Shown here piece by piece: positions 30,366-38,181 of a DNA stretch of 38,181 nt; within the stretch, counting starts at the first letter, position 1; each line of letters opens with the position of its first letter. The stretch spans positions 1 to 38,181 of the forward strand of contig CAADGM010000104.1 of the NCBI GenBank assembly GCA_900696535.1, written 5' to 3'. The stretch comes from an uncultured Planctomycetota bacterium. Its GTDB lineage: Bacteria; Planctomycetota; Phycisphaerae; UBA1845; Fen-1342. Both the position numbers and the translations under genes were made by a program. The notes under the pieces were generated by a model. That model was not told the origin of the DNA, did not search any database, and saw only the letters and a program-made list of their open reading frames with translations.

Positions 30366-31547
30366 CTACCGCGTGACCTGCTCACCGGGGAACGGCGGCA
30401 CGTCGTCAAACAGCGGCGGGGTGGGCAAGCGCGTCAGTGTGCGCGCGGGCGCGGGCGTCGGCGCGGCAGGCGGCGCAGGTGGCGACGGCGAGTCGAACTT
30501 CGTCACGACTGTCGACGGAAGATCCTCGATCGCCTCCGAAGCAGTCACGCTGACCGGATCCGGCGTCACGCTGCTGACGCCCTGGCTCCCGGTGGTCGAG
30601 TCGCCCGCCGCGCCGGGGTCGCGCGTCGCGCTCGCGAGCGCGGGTTCGACCGTGCCGTCCGACGCGACTGCGCGCTCCGACGACGTAACCGTTGTCGGCG
30701 CGCTCGCAGCAATTGTAGTTGTCGCGCCCGCGCCCAGGTCGGTGGTCGTCGGCACATCGGCCAATCCATCCATCGCCGCCGGCGGTTCGTCGTCCAGACG
30801 CGCCGCGGGGACGACCTGGTCCGATGAGGCGGCGGCCAGCCCGCCCGCCGCATCGGCAGCAAGCCGGGCGACATAACGGAGCTGATCGCGCGCCGCCTCG
30901 AGGTCCGGTTGCTCGGCCAGGGCCGCTTCGAACGAGGCGGCGGCCTCCACGTACCGCGCCGCCTCGGCCTGGATCACGCCCAGGTTGTACAGCGCGTCAG
31001 CCCGGTTCGAGGCCGTCTCGAAGGCGGACAACGCCTCGGCATCCTTGCCCAACCGCGCCAGCACGAGCCCGTAGTTCATCCACGCGCGACGGAACTCGGG
31101 TTGCAGCTCGACGGCCCGCGCCAGGACCGGCTCGGCCTCGTCGAACTTCTCTTCCAGGTAGAGGCTGAAACCGAGGTTGTTGAGCAGGTAGGCCGCCTGC
31201 GGGTCGCTCTCGAGCGCCGTGCGGAACGCGTTCGATGCCGCCCGGTGGTCGCCGAGCTTGTTCAGCGTGACGCCCAGTCGGCTGCGGGCCGCCACGAGGT
31301 CCGGGGTCAGCTCCAGCGCGCGGCGGTACTGCTCGGCCGCCCGCTCGTATTCCCCGCGGCGCTCCAGCAGTTGCCCGTGAGCGAAGTAGGTGGCCGCGTT
31401 GATGCGGGGCGTCTCCGCCGTAGCCAGTTGCGGGACCTGCCCTGGACCGGCCTGCTCCTTGGGCGGCGTCTCACATCCGGCCAACCCGAACAGGACACCC
31501 AGGCCGCTCAGAACGACGAAACACGCGAGGCGCTGGTTGAGGTACAC
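30366..31547 (-). CDS. TPR-repeat lipoprotein
   Basis: The 393-residue product has a lipoprotein signal (basic start, hydrophobic VVLSGLGVLFGLAGC lipobox), then about four to five tetratricopeptide repeats at roughly 50-205 (for example AATYFAHGQLLERRGEYERA AEQYRRALELTPD, then AYLLNNLGFSLYLEEKFDEA) and a long Ala/Thr/Ser/Pro-rich C-terminus. It is expected to be a lipid-anchored periplasmic or outer-membrane scaffold. The GTG at 31547 has GAGGGAGG 5 bases upstream; a GTG at 31571 overlapping the previous stop as GTGA is an alternative. Its neighbour upstream is a second lipoprotein, so the two probably act together. Confidence 0.85.
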   Translation of the reverse strand: MYLNQRLACFVVLSGLGVLFGLAGCETPPKEQAGPGQVPQLATAETPRINAATYFAHGQLLERRGEYERAAEQYRRALELTPDLVAARSRLGVTLNKLGDHRAASNAFRTALESDPQAAYLLNNLGFSLYLEEKFDEAEPVLARAVELQPEFRRAWMNYGLVLARLGKDAEALSAFETASNRADALYNLGVIQAEAARYVEAAASFEAALAEQPDLEAARDQLRYVARLAADAAGGLAAASSDQVVPAARLDDEPPAAMDGLADVPTTTDLGAGATTTIAASAPTTVTSSERAVASDGTVEPALASATRDPGAAGDSTTGSQGVSSVTPDPVSVTASEAIEDLPSTVVTKFDSPSPPAPPAAPTPAPARTLTRLPTPPLFDDVPPFPGEQVTR

Positions 31548-31567
31548 GCGCGCCTCCCTCGGAAGAC

Positions 31568-32098
31568 TCACTTGCCGCCACCCGTCGCCGCCCCCGAGCC
31601 CGTGGTCATGCCGGCCGGCGCAGCGCCGGCCCGCGCGTCCCGCTTCGGCTTGTACACGCCCTCGTTGGCACGGATCGCGATGGCCTGCGAGGCTTCCATG
31701 CCGCGCCCGCCGCGGAGTTCGTTCGTCACCGTCTCGGCTGTCACGTCAACACCGAGTCCGCGGAGATAGTCGGTGATGGTCTGCGTGCGAGCCGTGACGA
31801 GCTTCGGGTCGGACTCGGCGCTGCTGAAGCGGATCGCGCCCCCGTACATCTCCATGAGCGCCGCCAGCCGCGTCAGGCGCTCCTCGCCCAGCGAGGAGAG
31901 CCGCGCGCGGTGCGGCAGGAAGTGACAGTCGCTGACCGACATGTCCGCCAGCAGCGCGTTGTCCGTCATGAAGTCGTACGTGTCGCGCAGGTTGCTGACC
32001 TCCTCGGTCTGACCGTGGGGCGGCGCATTAAGCCGCGGCCCGGGCCCCTCGCAACCGGCCACCAGGACGGCGAACACGACCAGCGTGCGCAGCAGCAT
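31568..32098 (-). CDS. Small lipoprotein, weak OmpA-like C-terminal resemblance
   Basis: A 176-residue protein with a lipoprotein signal MLLRTLVVFAVLVAGC, then a mature part with SNLRDTYDFMTDNALLADMS, LSSLGEERLTRLAALMEMYG and VTARTQTITDYLRGLGVDVT. The last segment recalls the peptidoglycan-binding OmpA-like domain (LSxxRAxxVxxYLxxxGV), but the family's conserved aspartate/arginine pattern is not clear. The ATG at 32098 has AGGAG 7 bases upstream. It ends overlapping or directly upstream of the TPR lipoprotein. A pilus-assembly lipoprotein of CpaD type is another possibility I could not exclude. Confidence 0.7.
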   Translation of the reverse strand: MLLRTLVVFAVLVAGCEGPGPRLNAPPHGQTEEVSNLRDTYDFMTDNALLADMSVSDCHFLPHRARLSSLGEERLTRLAALMEMYGGAIRFSSAESDPKLVTARTQTITDYLRGLGVDVTAETVTNELRGGRGMEASQAIAIRANEGVYKPKRDARAGAAPAGMTTGSGAATGGGK

Positions 32099-32355
32099 CG
32101 GCGATCTCCTGCCGGCTCGAGCCCGACACTCGCGCATGGGCAGCGCGGCACCGCGCGCCGGCTTGCCCATAAAATCGGAGCAGTGCGCAGCACGCCTTGA
32201 ATGCGCGCCGCCGCGCCACGCGACCCGCGGGCGCCGCGGGCGGCGACACGCGGATCGACAGCGTGCCGCTCGTGGCCAGTCCGGCGGCGCGCGGCACACA
32301 CCAGGCCGCGTGCGTGCACCCCGCGCGCCGTGAGGTCCGTATAAGATGCCAAGTC
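32099..32355. other. Divergent intergenic region (lipoproteins / AsmA-like gene)
   Basis: 257 bases between the minus-strand lipoprotein pair and the plus-strand membrane gene. A -10-like TATAAG is seen for the plus strand at 32340. For the minus strand a TTTTAT stretch lies near 32166-32171 but without a convincing -35. No gene is seen. Confidence 0.4.
32340..32345 (+). promoter_or_regulatory. Candidate -10 element upstream of the AsmA-like gene
   Basis: TATAAG (five of six to consensus), 10 bases before the ATG at 32356; transcription would start within about 5 bases of the start codon, implying a leaderless message. No recognisable -35 is found at the proper distance, so the call is weak. 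Confidence 0.3.
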
Positions 32356-33930
32356 ATGCACCCCGCCCGCACGTTCGCGGTCACGCTGCTGGGCCTGGTC
32401 GTGTTCGGCTCCCTGCTGATCACGGGCGGCTATGCGTGGTACTTGCGCAGCGCGGGCTATCGCCAATCTTGCGCGGCGATGCTCTCGGAGCAGCTCGGCC
32501 TGCCGGCGGAGATCGGCCGCATCCTGCCAAAGTCGCGGACGGCGCGCGAGTTTCGCGACGTGCGGGTGTACCTGCCAGGGCGGCGCGGGCTGGCGGCGGC
32601 GATTGACCGGGCGCTCGTGCGGAGCAGCCCCACGCCGGACGACCCCGACGCGTACGAGGTCAACCTCCTCGGCGGCCAGTCGGAGCTCTCGTCTCGCACG
32701 TGGCTTGCCAGTGACTACCGCACCGTGCTCGAATCCGGGCTTCGTCCCGGGTTCCAGACCGGAGGTCCGCGGCGCGTCGTGCTCCGTGGCATCCGCCTCA
32801 CGATCGACCACGCGCGCTTCCGAGCCACACTCGACGATGCCAGCGGATACATCGAGTTCGACGCGCACGGCCACGGAAGCGGCGTTGTGCAATGCCACAG
32901 CTTCAACGGCTTCTCCGTTGAGACGCCCGTCGAGCTGCGGGCCAGTTTCTCGCAGATCGGCGGGGCGACGCGCCTCGACACCGTCGAGCTGGACGTGCCG
33001 CCGCTGCCGCTCACCATCTTTCGGCTCGACCAGTTCACCGGACTGCCCACGCGGCACGGTCGTTTCACGGGGCGCGTCGAGTACCACGAAGACGATGGCG
33101 GGCGGCGAACGCTGGTGACTGGCGAGCTCACCGACGTCCACCTGGACGAGCTCACTTCCGGACTTCTCGATCCCCCCTGGACCGGGACCGGCACGCGGCT
33201 CACGGTCGAGGAACTCGCTCTGCGCGACCGGCGGCTGGAGCGCCTGCGCCTGCACGGGCGAATGTCCGACGTCGCACTCGGGCCTCTCCTGGCCACCGTC
33301 GGCCTGCCCAACCTCGGCGGGAAGATCGATCTCGATGTCGCCACCGCCGAACTCGCACCCGCCGGCATCGTCCGCCTGTCGCTCGCGGGCCGGTGCGAGG
33401 CGCTGTCGCTCTCCGCGGCATCCGCGATACTCGGCTGGGGCAGCGTGACCGGAAGCGCCCGTCTGAACCTCCGTGACCTGACCGTCGCCGACAATCGGCT
33501 GATCTCGCTCGAGGCCCGCGCCGAGGTCGCCCCGGACGGCGACGCACCGGGCACGATCGAGCGGAGCCTGCTCGACGAGATCGTGCGCCGAACGCTGGGC
33601 TTCGCCTTGCCGCCCGTGCTCCCCGAGCGGATCGAATACACGCAGCTCGGCGTGCGGATCGAGGTGCGCGATGAGGTGCTGTCGATCTTCGGCACGCACG
33701 GCGACGGCGAGCGCGTCATCCTGACCGCACGCGTGCTGGGCCGCGACGTGCCGATCGTCTTCGAGCCCCCGCAGCCGATTGACCTGACGCCGACACTGGA
33801 CGCGCTGCGCGCCGAGTGGCTCCCGCAGGTTGCGCGCTGGGTCGATGCCCTCGCGGACGGCGTGCCCCTAACGGCGTCGCCCGTCGCGCCGCCGACCTTG
33901 ACCGACGCGCCGCCCACGGGGCCGGAGTAG
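32356..33930 (+). CDS. Single-helix membrane protein, possibly AsmA-like
   Basis: The 524-residue product has a short N-terminus, one membrane helix (about 7-28), and a long beta-rich extracytoplasmic part with repeated patterns such as RRVVLRGIRLTIDHARFRAT, GRFTGRVEYHEDDG and GLPNLGGKIDLDVATAELAP. This layout (one helix, then a beta-rich groove-like domain) is that of AsmA/TamB-type lipid-transfer proteins, but sequence signatures are faint. An N-terminal helix followed by SCAAMLSEQLGLPAEIGRI fits the usual AsmA opening. It has no clear ribosome binding site. The downstream kinase begins 5 bases after its TAG, so they are probably one operon. Confidence 0.65.
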   Translation: MHPARTFAVTLLGLVVFGSLLITGGYAWYLRSAGYRQSCAAMLSEQLGLPAEIGRILPKSRTAREFRDVRVYLPGRRGLAAAIDRALVRSSPTPDDPDAYEVNLLGGQSELSSRTWLASDYRTVLESGLRPGFQTGGPRRVVLRGIRLTIDHARFRATLDDASGYIEFDAHGHGSGVVQCHSFNGFSVETPVELRASFSQIGGATRLDTVELDVPPLPLTIFRLDQFTGLPTRHGRFTGRVEYHEDDGGRRTLVTGELTDVHLDELTSGLLDPPWTGTGTRLTVEELALRDRRLERLRLHGRMSDVALGPLLATVGLPNLGGKIDLDVATAELAPAGIVRLSLAGRCEALSLSAASAILGWGSVTGSARLNLRDLTVADNRLISLEARAEVAPDGDAPGTIERSLLDEIVRRTLGFALPPVLPERIEYTQLGVRIEVRDEVLSIFGTHGDGERVILTARVLGRDVPIVFEPPQPIDLTPTLDALRAEWLPQVARWVDALADGVPLTASPVAPPTLTDAPPTGPE

Positions 33931-33935
33931 CCGCG

Positions 33936-35912
33936 ATGCGCCGCCACAGCGAAGTCACGCTAGTCGCGGGCGTCGTGCTCATCAGCCTGGCACTGACCGG
34001 ACTGACGGTATGGTCGGTGTACCAGCAGGGCGAGGCGCTCCAGGCGCGGGAGTGGGCCGACTTGCGCAGCACGGCGCGGGCCGCCGCGGACCAGTGCCGC
34101 TCGGCCCTGATGGCCGACGCACAGACGGCGTGCGATGTGCTCGACCGCCTCTGGCAGGCCCAGGACGCCGGCGGGCTCGATCTCTGGGTCGCCTCGCAGC
34201 GCATCTGGACGCTCGCCGTCGTCGCCGGTGATGCCGACCGGGTCCAGTCGTTCCCGCTCACTCCGTTCGAGCCGCGCCCGCAGCCGCGATCCCGACTAGG
34301 CGGGTCGGACGCCGCCGAGGAAGGCGACCCCAACGCGGCCACCCCGCCGCGCGGCTACCTGCAACGTCTCACCGGCGGGGCCGACCCACTCGCACGCGTC
34401 ACCGCGCTGCTGGCCAGCGCGCTGCGGGAGGAGCGCGGCGGCTACCCAGCGGTCGCGGCCCGGATCATCGCGGACGCGGCCCAGGTGCTGCGCTCCACGC
34501 CCGACGTGGCCCGCTCGGCACTCCAGACCGAGCTGGCTCGCATCGAGGACCTGCTGAAGGCGAAGGACTTCCAGCGGGCCTCGGAGGTGCTCGGTGAGCT
34601 GCTGACGGCGCTGCTCGGCGAGCACCCCGGCCGACTGGGCCCGGCGGAGCTGGAGCCACTCGAGCGCTTCGTCGCCGCGGTGGCACTGCCCGGACAGGAC
34701 CCGCTCAAGACACTGGTCGCGCGGCTGCGGGATCGCGTCGAGCGCCGCACGTTCCTGCTCTCGGCGCTTGGGCCGGCGGCGCGCGAGCGGGCCGCGGCGC
34801 TGGGCACGGGTGTCGAGATCGAGTTGCGAGCGGTACGGAGTGAGCGGGGCGAGTGGGGACTGCTGGTCTTGCGCGGCGCACCGGCGAGCCGCGCGGTACT
34901 GGGGTTGGCGGCCCCGACACGCGAGCTGCTGGCGCGCTACACGGCCAGCCCCGGCCGCGACACGCGCTGGCGCGTCGCGACGCTCGACGCTCCGGTCGCC
35001 GGCCCGGCCCTGGCCGAGCTCGGTCCCGCCCTGGGCGACGCGGTGCTGGTGCCAAGCGACGCGGCCCTCGCGGCGCTCGATGCGCACGGCCGTCAGCGAC
35101 TCCAGATCGTGCTGGGCACCGCGCTGGGCAGCGTGGGCGCGTGGGGCCTCGTCATCTGGCTGATGCTGCGCGCCATCGCCCGGCAACGCGAGCTGGTCAC
35201 GCTCCAGCGGCGCTTCGTGGCCGACATGAGCCACGAGCTCAAGACCCCGCTGGCCCTCATACGCCTTCTGGCAGAGACGCTCACCGAGGGACGCGTCAGC
35301 GACGCCGAGCGCCTGCGCCGCTACCACGAGACCATCTCGCGCGAGACGGAGCGCCTCACCGCCCTGCTCGACAACATCCTCGACATCGGGCGCATCGAGT
35401 CGGGCCGCAAGCACTTCGAGTTCGGCCCCTGCGACATCGAGCAGGTGGCCCGCCGGGCGTGGGCGCTCTTCGAGCCGCAGTTCGCCAAGGAAGGCTTCGA
35501 GGCCCGCCTCGAGATCCAACCGCACCTGCCCACCATGAAGGCCGACGCCGCCGCGCTGCAGCAGGTCCTGGTGAACCTGCTCCAGAACGCGCATCGCTAC
35601 GGCGGGAGCGGGAAGTACGTGCGGCTGAGCGTGGGCTGCGAGGGTCACACGGTCCTCATCGAGGTCGAGGACCGTGGCATCGGGATGTCGCGGGCCGAGC
35701 TGAACCGGCTTGGGCAGACGTTCTTCCGGGCCGACGACGCCCGCGTCCGCCAGCAGCGCGGCACGGGCCTGGGCCTGGCAATCGTCCGGCACGTCCTGGC
35801 GGCACACGGCGGCAAGATCGATGTGCACTCGCGGCCCGAGCACGGGACGCGATTCACGATCTGGATCCCGCTGGAGCCGCCCGCCGCGGCTACGGGCAGC
35901 TCGAGCCGATGA
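33936..35912 (+). CDS. Membrane sensor histidine kinase
   Basis: The 658-residue product has a first membrane helix (about 9-27), an extracytoplasmic sensor region of about 360 residues with no recognised fold, a second helix (about 388-410) and then, without a visible HAMP, the kinase core: phosphoacceptor FVADMSHELKTPLALIRLLA (H433), N box VLVNLLQNAHRYGG, G1 VEDRGIGM, F box TFFRADDA and G2 GTGLGLAIVRHVLAAHGGKI. This is a HisKA/HATPase_c kinase close to the PhoR/WalK-type core. No response regulator lies in the window. The ATG at 33936 is coupled to the AsmA-like gene 5 bases upstream. The 3' end overlaps a convergent secreted-protein gene by 23 bases. Confidence 0.95.
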   Translation: MRRHSEVTLVAGVVLISLALTGLTVWSVYQQGEALQAREWADLRSTARAAADQCRSALMADAQTACDVLDRLWQAQDAGGLDLWVASQRIWTLAVVAGDADRVQSFPLTPFEPRPQPRSRLGGSDAAEEGDPNAATPPRGYLQRLTGGADPLARVTALLASALREERGGYPAVAARIIADAAQVLRSTPDVARSALQTELARIEDLLKAKDFQRASEVLGELLTALLGEHPGRLGPAELEPLERFVAAVALPGQDPLKTLVARLRDRVERRTFLLSALGPAARERAAALGTGVEIELRAVRSERGEWGLLVLRGAPASRAVLGLAAPTRELLARYTASPGRDTRWRVATLDAPVAGPALAELGPALGDAVLVPSDAALAALDAHGRQRLQIVLGTALGSVGAWGLVIWLMLRAIARQRELVTLQRRFVADMSHELKTPLALIRLLAETLTEGRVSDAERLRRYHETISRETERLTALLDNILDIGRIESGRKHFEFGPCDIEQVARRAWALFEPQFAKEGFEARLEIQPHLPTMKADAAALQQVLVNLLQNAHRYGGSGKYVRLSVGCEGHTVLIEVEDRGIGMSRAELNRLGQTFFRADDARVRQQRGTGLGLAIVRHVLAAHGGKIDVHSRPEHGTRFTIWIPLEPPAAATGSSSR

Positions 35913-38181
35913 GCGCGACGAACGCGTCGATGTCGTCGAACGTCACGTCGTTGTCACCGTTGCAGTCGCCGTTGCTCCAGGGGCAGTTCGGGTACGGCCA
36001 TCCGGCGCCGCCGGCATAGCCGAGCGCCTCGACGAACAGGTCGATGTCGTCGAAGTCGACCGAGCCGTCGCAGTTCATGTCGCCCGGGCAGCCCGCCGGC
36101 GTCTCGCACTCGTCCGGGATCAGGTTGTTGTTCTGGTCCTGGCTGAGAATGCGCAGGTACGCCGTGCGGACGCGGACGTAGGTGGCAGCCGGGTTGCCGC
36201 CGCACTGGGTGCCGCTGACGCCGCTGGAGGGCGTGAGGGTGTAGACCACGTCACCTCCGGCCTTGAGCGCGTTGTAGGTCGCACCCGAGAGCGTCACGAC
36301 GCTGGTCGAGATGGCGCAGTCGAAGCCGGGGATGAACAGATTCCCGCCCACCTGCGTGCCGTTGAGCAGCGCGGTGACGAACTCGCTGTCGGTGTTCAGG
36401 TCGCCGAAGGCGGTGAAGGTCAGGGTTACGTCGCCGACGGCGTTGGGCGGCGCCACGATGGTATGCGTGTGCACCGTGCCGAAGGCCAGCGGCGAGTAGT
36501 TCGGCGATTCGTCGATAAACCACCCGAGGAAGTCGCAGGTGTCGAGATTGCCATTGCCGTTGCAGTCACGCCCCGGCATGAGGTTCGCGCTGGGAATGAC
36601 GGCCTTCGCCTGTCCCGGCGGCGTCCAGGACAGACGGACCTGTGCGGCGCCGGTGCCCGAGAGGTAGTCCAGGCTGATCGCATAGACCTGTCCGGACTGG
36701 AGCGAAAGCGAGCCGGTGAACTCGGTCAGCGCGGTGTTGCCCGGCTGGTTGATGATGAGCTGGTTGTCGACCCACAGCCGCACGCCGCCGCGAGCAAGCG
36801 TGTGGAACTGGTAGGTGCCGGTGAAGCCAGCGGCCTGGAGGTAGCCGGTCCAGCGGATGCTGAAGTTGTCCGCGGTCGTGCCCGGCCAGGCGGGGCCGGT
36901 GCCGAAGTCGAAGTCGACCTGCGAGTCGATGCGTCCCTTCGGCGTTCCAGCCAGATTGGGCTGGGCATGGTACGCCCCGGCGAGGCCCTTGTTCGCCGGG
37001 TTGAGCTGGCACGAGTCGGGGATGCGGTTTGAGTCGCAGTCGATCGCGACGCCGCCCGCGACGTCGCACTCGTCGGGGATGCCGTTGTTGTTACAGTCCA
37101 CGCTGAACGCGGTCAGCGCGAGGTCGCAACTGTCCGGGATGCCGTTGTTATTGCAGTCCGGGACCGCCCCGGAGGCGACGTCGCACGAGTCCGGCACGCC
37201 ATTGTTGTTGCAGTCCAGTACGGTCCCGGCGGCGATGTCACAGGAATCCGGGACCGCATTGAAGTTGCAGTCCGGATCGAAGCCGGTGGCGATATCGCAG
37301 TCGTCCGGGATGTTGTTGAGGTTGCAGTCGGGAGCGCCGGCGAGCAGCTCGCAGGCATCGGGGACGAGGTTGCCGTTACAGTCGATCTCGATTCCCGTGA
37401 GGATGTCGCACTCGTCGGGGATGTTGTTGTTGTTGCAGTCGCCGGAAAGCCCGAGCGTCAGGTCGCACTCGTCTGGCACGCCGTTGCTGTTACAGTCGAG
37501 GCTGGTCCCGTTAATGATGTCCTGGAAGTCGGGGATGCCGTTGCCGTTGCAGTCGCCGCCCACGGTGAGCTTGGCGAAGGTGGTGCCCCAGGTGCTCGCC
37601 GCGTGGGCGTAGGCCTGGATCGTCCACATGTCGGTCTGGTTGCTGGGATCGAGGGTGGTCAGGCTGTAGTCGCCCCAGCGGTTGCGACCGACGCTGTCCA
37701 TGAAGTTGCTCGGCGCGGCCCCGGCGCGGTAGCGCACCGGCGCGGCCATCTCACCGGGCGGGTCGGTGGCGATGCGGCCGGTGTAGTACGCACCGATGTA
37801 GTTGTTCGCGTCCGACCCGGAGAAGCCCATCACCAGGTGCCCGTACTGGTTAACCATGATCGACGGGAAGTAGTAGTGCAGCGAGCTATCCGACACCGTT
37901 CCGGACTGCACCAGCGACATGGTCAGAGGATTAAGCTGGTACCAGCGGCAGGCTGCCCGCCCGCTGACCTGGACGGTGTGGGCCGTGAAGATCGAGTTGT
38001 TGCGGAAGACCGCCATCATCAGCCGGCTGCCCACCGTGTCGACGTTTGTGCCGCTGCCCAGGGCCGGCGCCGGCTGGGGCTCGGCGTAGGCCGGGATGCT
38101 GACGAAACCCTGCTCGGTCAGCGTGAAGTTGGACGGGCTGCCCGGCACGAAGTTGACCCGCCGAACGCGGATCGACGCCCC
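35890..38181 (-). CDS. Secreted repeat protein with PA14 domain and dockerin-like pair (N-terminus cut)
   Basis: The frame is open to the window edge, so the start and any signal peptide are missing; at least 763 residues are seen. In order: an N-terminal region with a PSIMVNQYGHLVMGFSGSDA segment and RNRWGDYSLTTLDPSNQTDM that recalls planctomycete secreted proteins; ten tandem DCNxNGIPDxCD repeats (about 19 residues each); a PA14 domain (FSIRWTGYLQAAGFTGTYQF, GGVRLWVDNQLIINQ, VRLSWTPPGQAKAVIP), usually a carbohydrate-binding fold; an isolated repeat; a beta domain; and two EF-hand-like dockerin segments CPGDMNCDGSVDFDDIDLFV and GDCNGDNDVTFDDIDAFVAL at the C-terminus. Probably calcium-binding and extracellular. 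The stop overlaps the 3' end of the kinase gene. Confidence 0.9.
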   Translation of the reverse strand, partial: GASIRVRRVNFVPGSPSNFTLTEQGFVSIPAYAEPQPAPALGSGTNVDTVGSRLMMAVFRNNSIFTAHTVQVSGRAACRWYQLNPLTMSLVQSGTVSDSSLHYYFPSIMVNQYGHLVMGFSGSDANNYIGAYYTGRIATDPPGEMAAPVRYRAGAAPSNFMDSVGRNRWGDYSLTTLDPSNQTDMWTIQAYAHAASTWGTTFAKLTVGGDCNGNGIPDFQDIINGTSLDCNSNGVPDECDLTLGLSGDCNNNNIPDECDILTGIEIDCNGNLVPDACELLAGAPDCNLNNIPDDCDIATGFDPDCNFNAVPDSCDIAAGTVLDCNNNGVPDSCDVASGAVPDCNNNGIPDSCDLALTAFSVDCNNNGIPDECDVAGGVAIDCDSNRIPDSCQLNPANKGLAGAYHAQPNLAGTPKGRIDSQVDFDFGTGPAWPGTTADNFSIRWTGYLQAAGFTGTYQFHTLARGGVRLWVDNQLIINQPGNTALTEFTGSLSLQSGQVYAISLDYLSGTGAAQVRLSWTPPGQAKAVIPSANLMPGRDCNGNGNLDTCDFLGWFIDESPNYSPLAFGTVHTHTIVAPPNAVGDVTLTFTAFGDLNTDSEFVTALLNGTQVGGNLFIPGFDCAISTSVVTLSGATYNALKAGGDVVYTLTPSSGVSGTQCGGNPAATYVRVRTAYLRILSQDQNNNLIPDECETPAGCPGDMNCDGSVDFDDIDLFVEALGYAGGAGWPYPNCPWSNGDCNGDNDVTFDDIDAFVALIGSSCP
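36575..36990 (-). other. PA14 domain within the secreted repeat protein
   Basis: About 138 residues, starting LAGAYHAQPNL and ending AKAVIPSANLMP, show the PA14 beta-barrel pattern: an opening Y strand, DFDFGTGPAWPG, SIRWTGYL, TYQFHTLARGGVRLWVDNQL, then SLQSGQVYAISLDYLSGTG and VRLSWTPPG. PA14 often binds glycans; the ligand cannot be told. It is inserted between the ten-fold repeat array and further single repeats. Confidence 0.85.
37000..37554 (-). repeat. Ten in-frame DCNxNGIPDxCD repeats
   Basis: Ten units of 54-60 bases, eight of the nine steps between aspartate codons being 57 or 54 bases, encode DCNNNGIPDECD-like motifs. The asparagine/aspartate pattern resembles thrombospondin type 3 calcium-binding repeats, and two conserved cysteines per unit could form disulfides. 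The units differ in synonymous positions, so they are not recent identical copies. Further single units appear near 36540-36570 and 36105-36140. Confidence 0.9.

Noticed and set aside
32150..32180. TAAAAT/TTTTAT stretch considered as a promoter for either strand
   Set aside because: No -35 element at 16-18 bases on either strand could be found by eye.
31966..33699. Minus-strand open frame (577 codons) opposite the AsmA-like gene
   Set aside because: Of the two frames, the plus-strand product has a membrane helix, ordered hydrophobic pattern and coupling to the kinase; the minus-strand one is charged low-complexity and overlaps the lipoprotein gene.
34296..35843. Minus-strand open frame (515 codons) opposite the histidine kinase
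   Set aside because: Antisense to all kinase boxes; no motif.
35710..37032. Plus-strand open frame (440 codons) opposite the secreted protein
   Set aside because: Overlaps kinase and antisense to PA14 and dockerin regions that are clearly coding on the other strand.
37000..37554. Regular repeats considered as a CRISPR array
   Set aside because: The units are in frame with a protein, conserve amino acids rather than bases, and have no unique spacers; no cas genes nearby.

Overview
The window reads as a piece of a high-GC planctomycete chromosome, possibly Phycisphaerae or a neighbouring lineage; this is an inference from protein character. The pointers are a secreted protein with tandem DCNxNGIPDxCD repeats, a PA14 domain and a C-terminal dockerin-like pair; a membrane protein carrying a CxxC/CPxC zinc ribbon; a pseudopilin-like tail on a non-pilin protein; a lipid A gene (lpxB), implying an outer membrane; and ribosomal proteins with long disordered tails. 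No rRNA, CRISPR array, insertion sequence or phage gene was found.

Region 1 (1-2143): the last 29 codons of an unknown plus-strand gene, then minus-strand lpxB, a tRNA-Ala(CGC) with its own promoter and terminator-like hairpin, and a HIT-family hydrolase that trails the ribosomal operon.

Region 2 (2148-18236, all minus strand): one nearly gapless S10-spc-alpha supercluster, in transcription order rpsJ, rplC, rplD, rplW, rplB, rpsS, rplV, rpsC, rplP, rpmC, rpsQ, rplN, rplX, rplE, rpsN (zinc type), rpsH, rplF, rplR, rpsE, rplO, secY, adk, map, rpmJ, rpsM, rpsK, rpsD, rpoA, rplQ, HIT gene. rpmD (between rpsE and rplO) and infA (between map and rpmJ) are missing from their usual places. A sigma70-like promoter with a hairpin at the predicted mRNA 5' end precedes rpsJ.

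Region 3 (18237-22175): a minus-strand cell-shape operon consisting of a membrane-anchored coiled-coil protein, a small one-helix membrane protein, mreB and a divergent mreC. No mreD, PBP2 or rodA follows. Divergent from it is a plus-strand set, phoH - pgpH (7TM-HD phosphodiesterase, probable c-di-AMP) - ybeY (16S rRNA maturation endonuclease).

Region 4 (26120-32098): minus-strand envelope genes of mostly unknown function: a zinc-ribbon polytopic membrane protein, a one-helix protein ending in a pseudopilin-like module, a DUF3592-like membrane protein, a TPR lipoprotein and a small OmpA-like lipoprotein. Region 5 (32356-35912, plus): a one-helix AsmA-like protein followed after 5 bases by a membrane histidine kinase. 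Its 3' end overlaps by 23 bases a convergent minus-strand gene for the large repeat/PA14/dockerin secreted protein, which runs off the right edge of the window.
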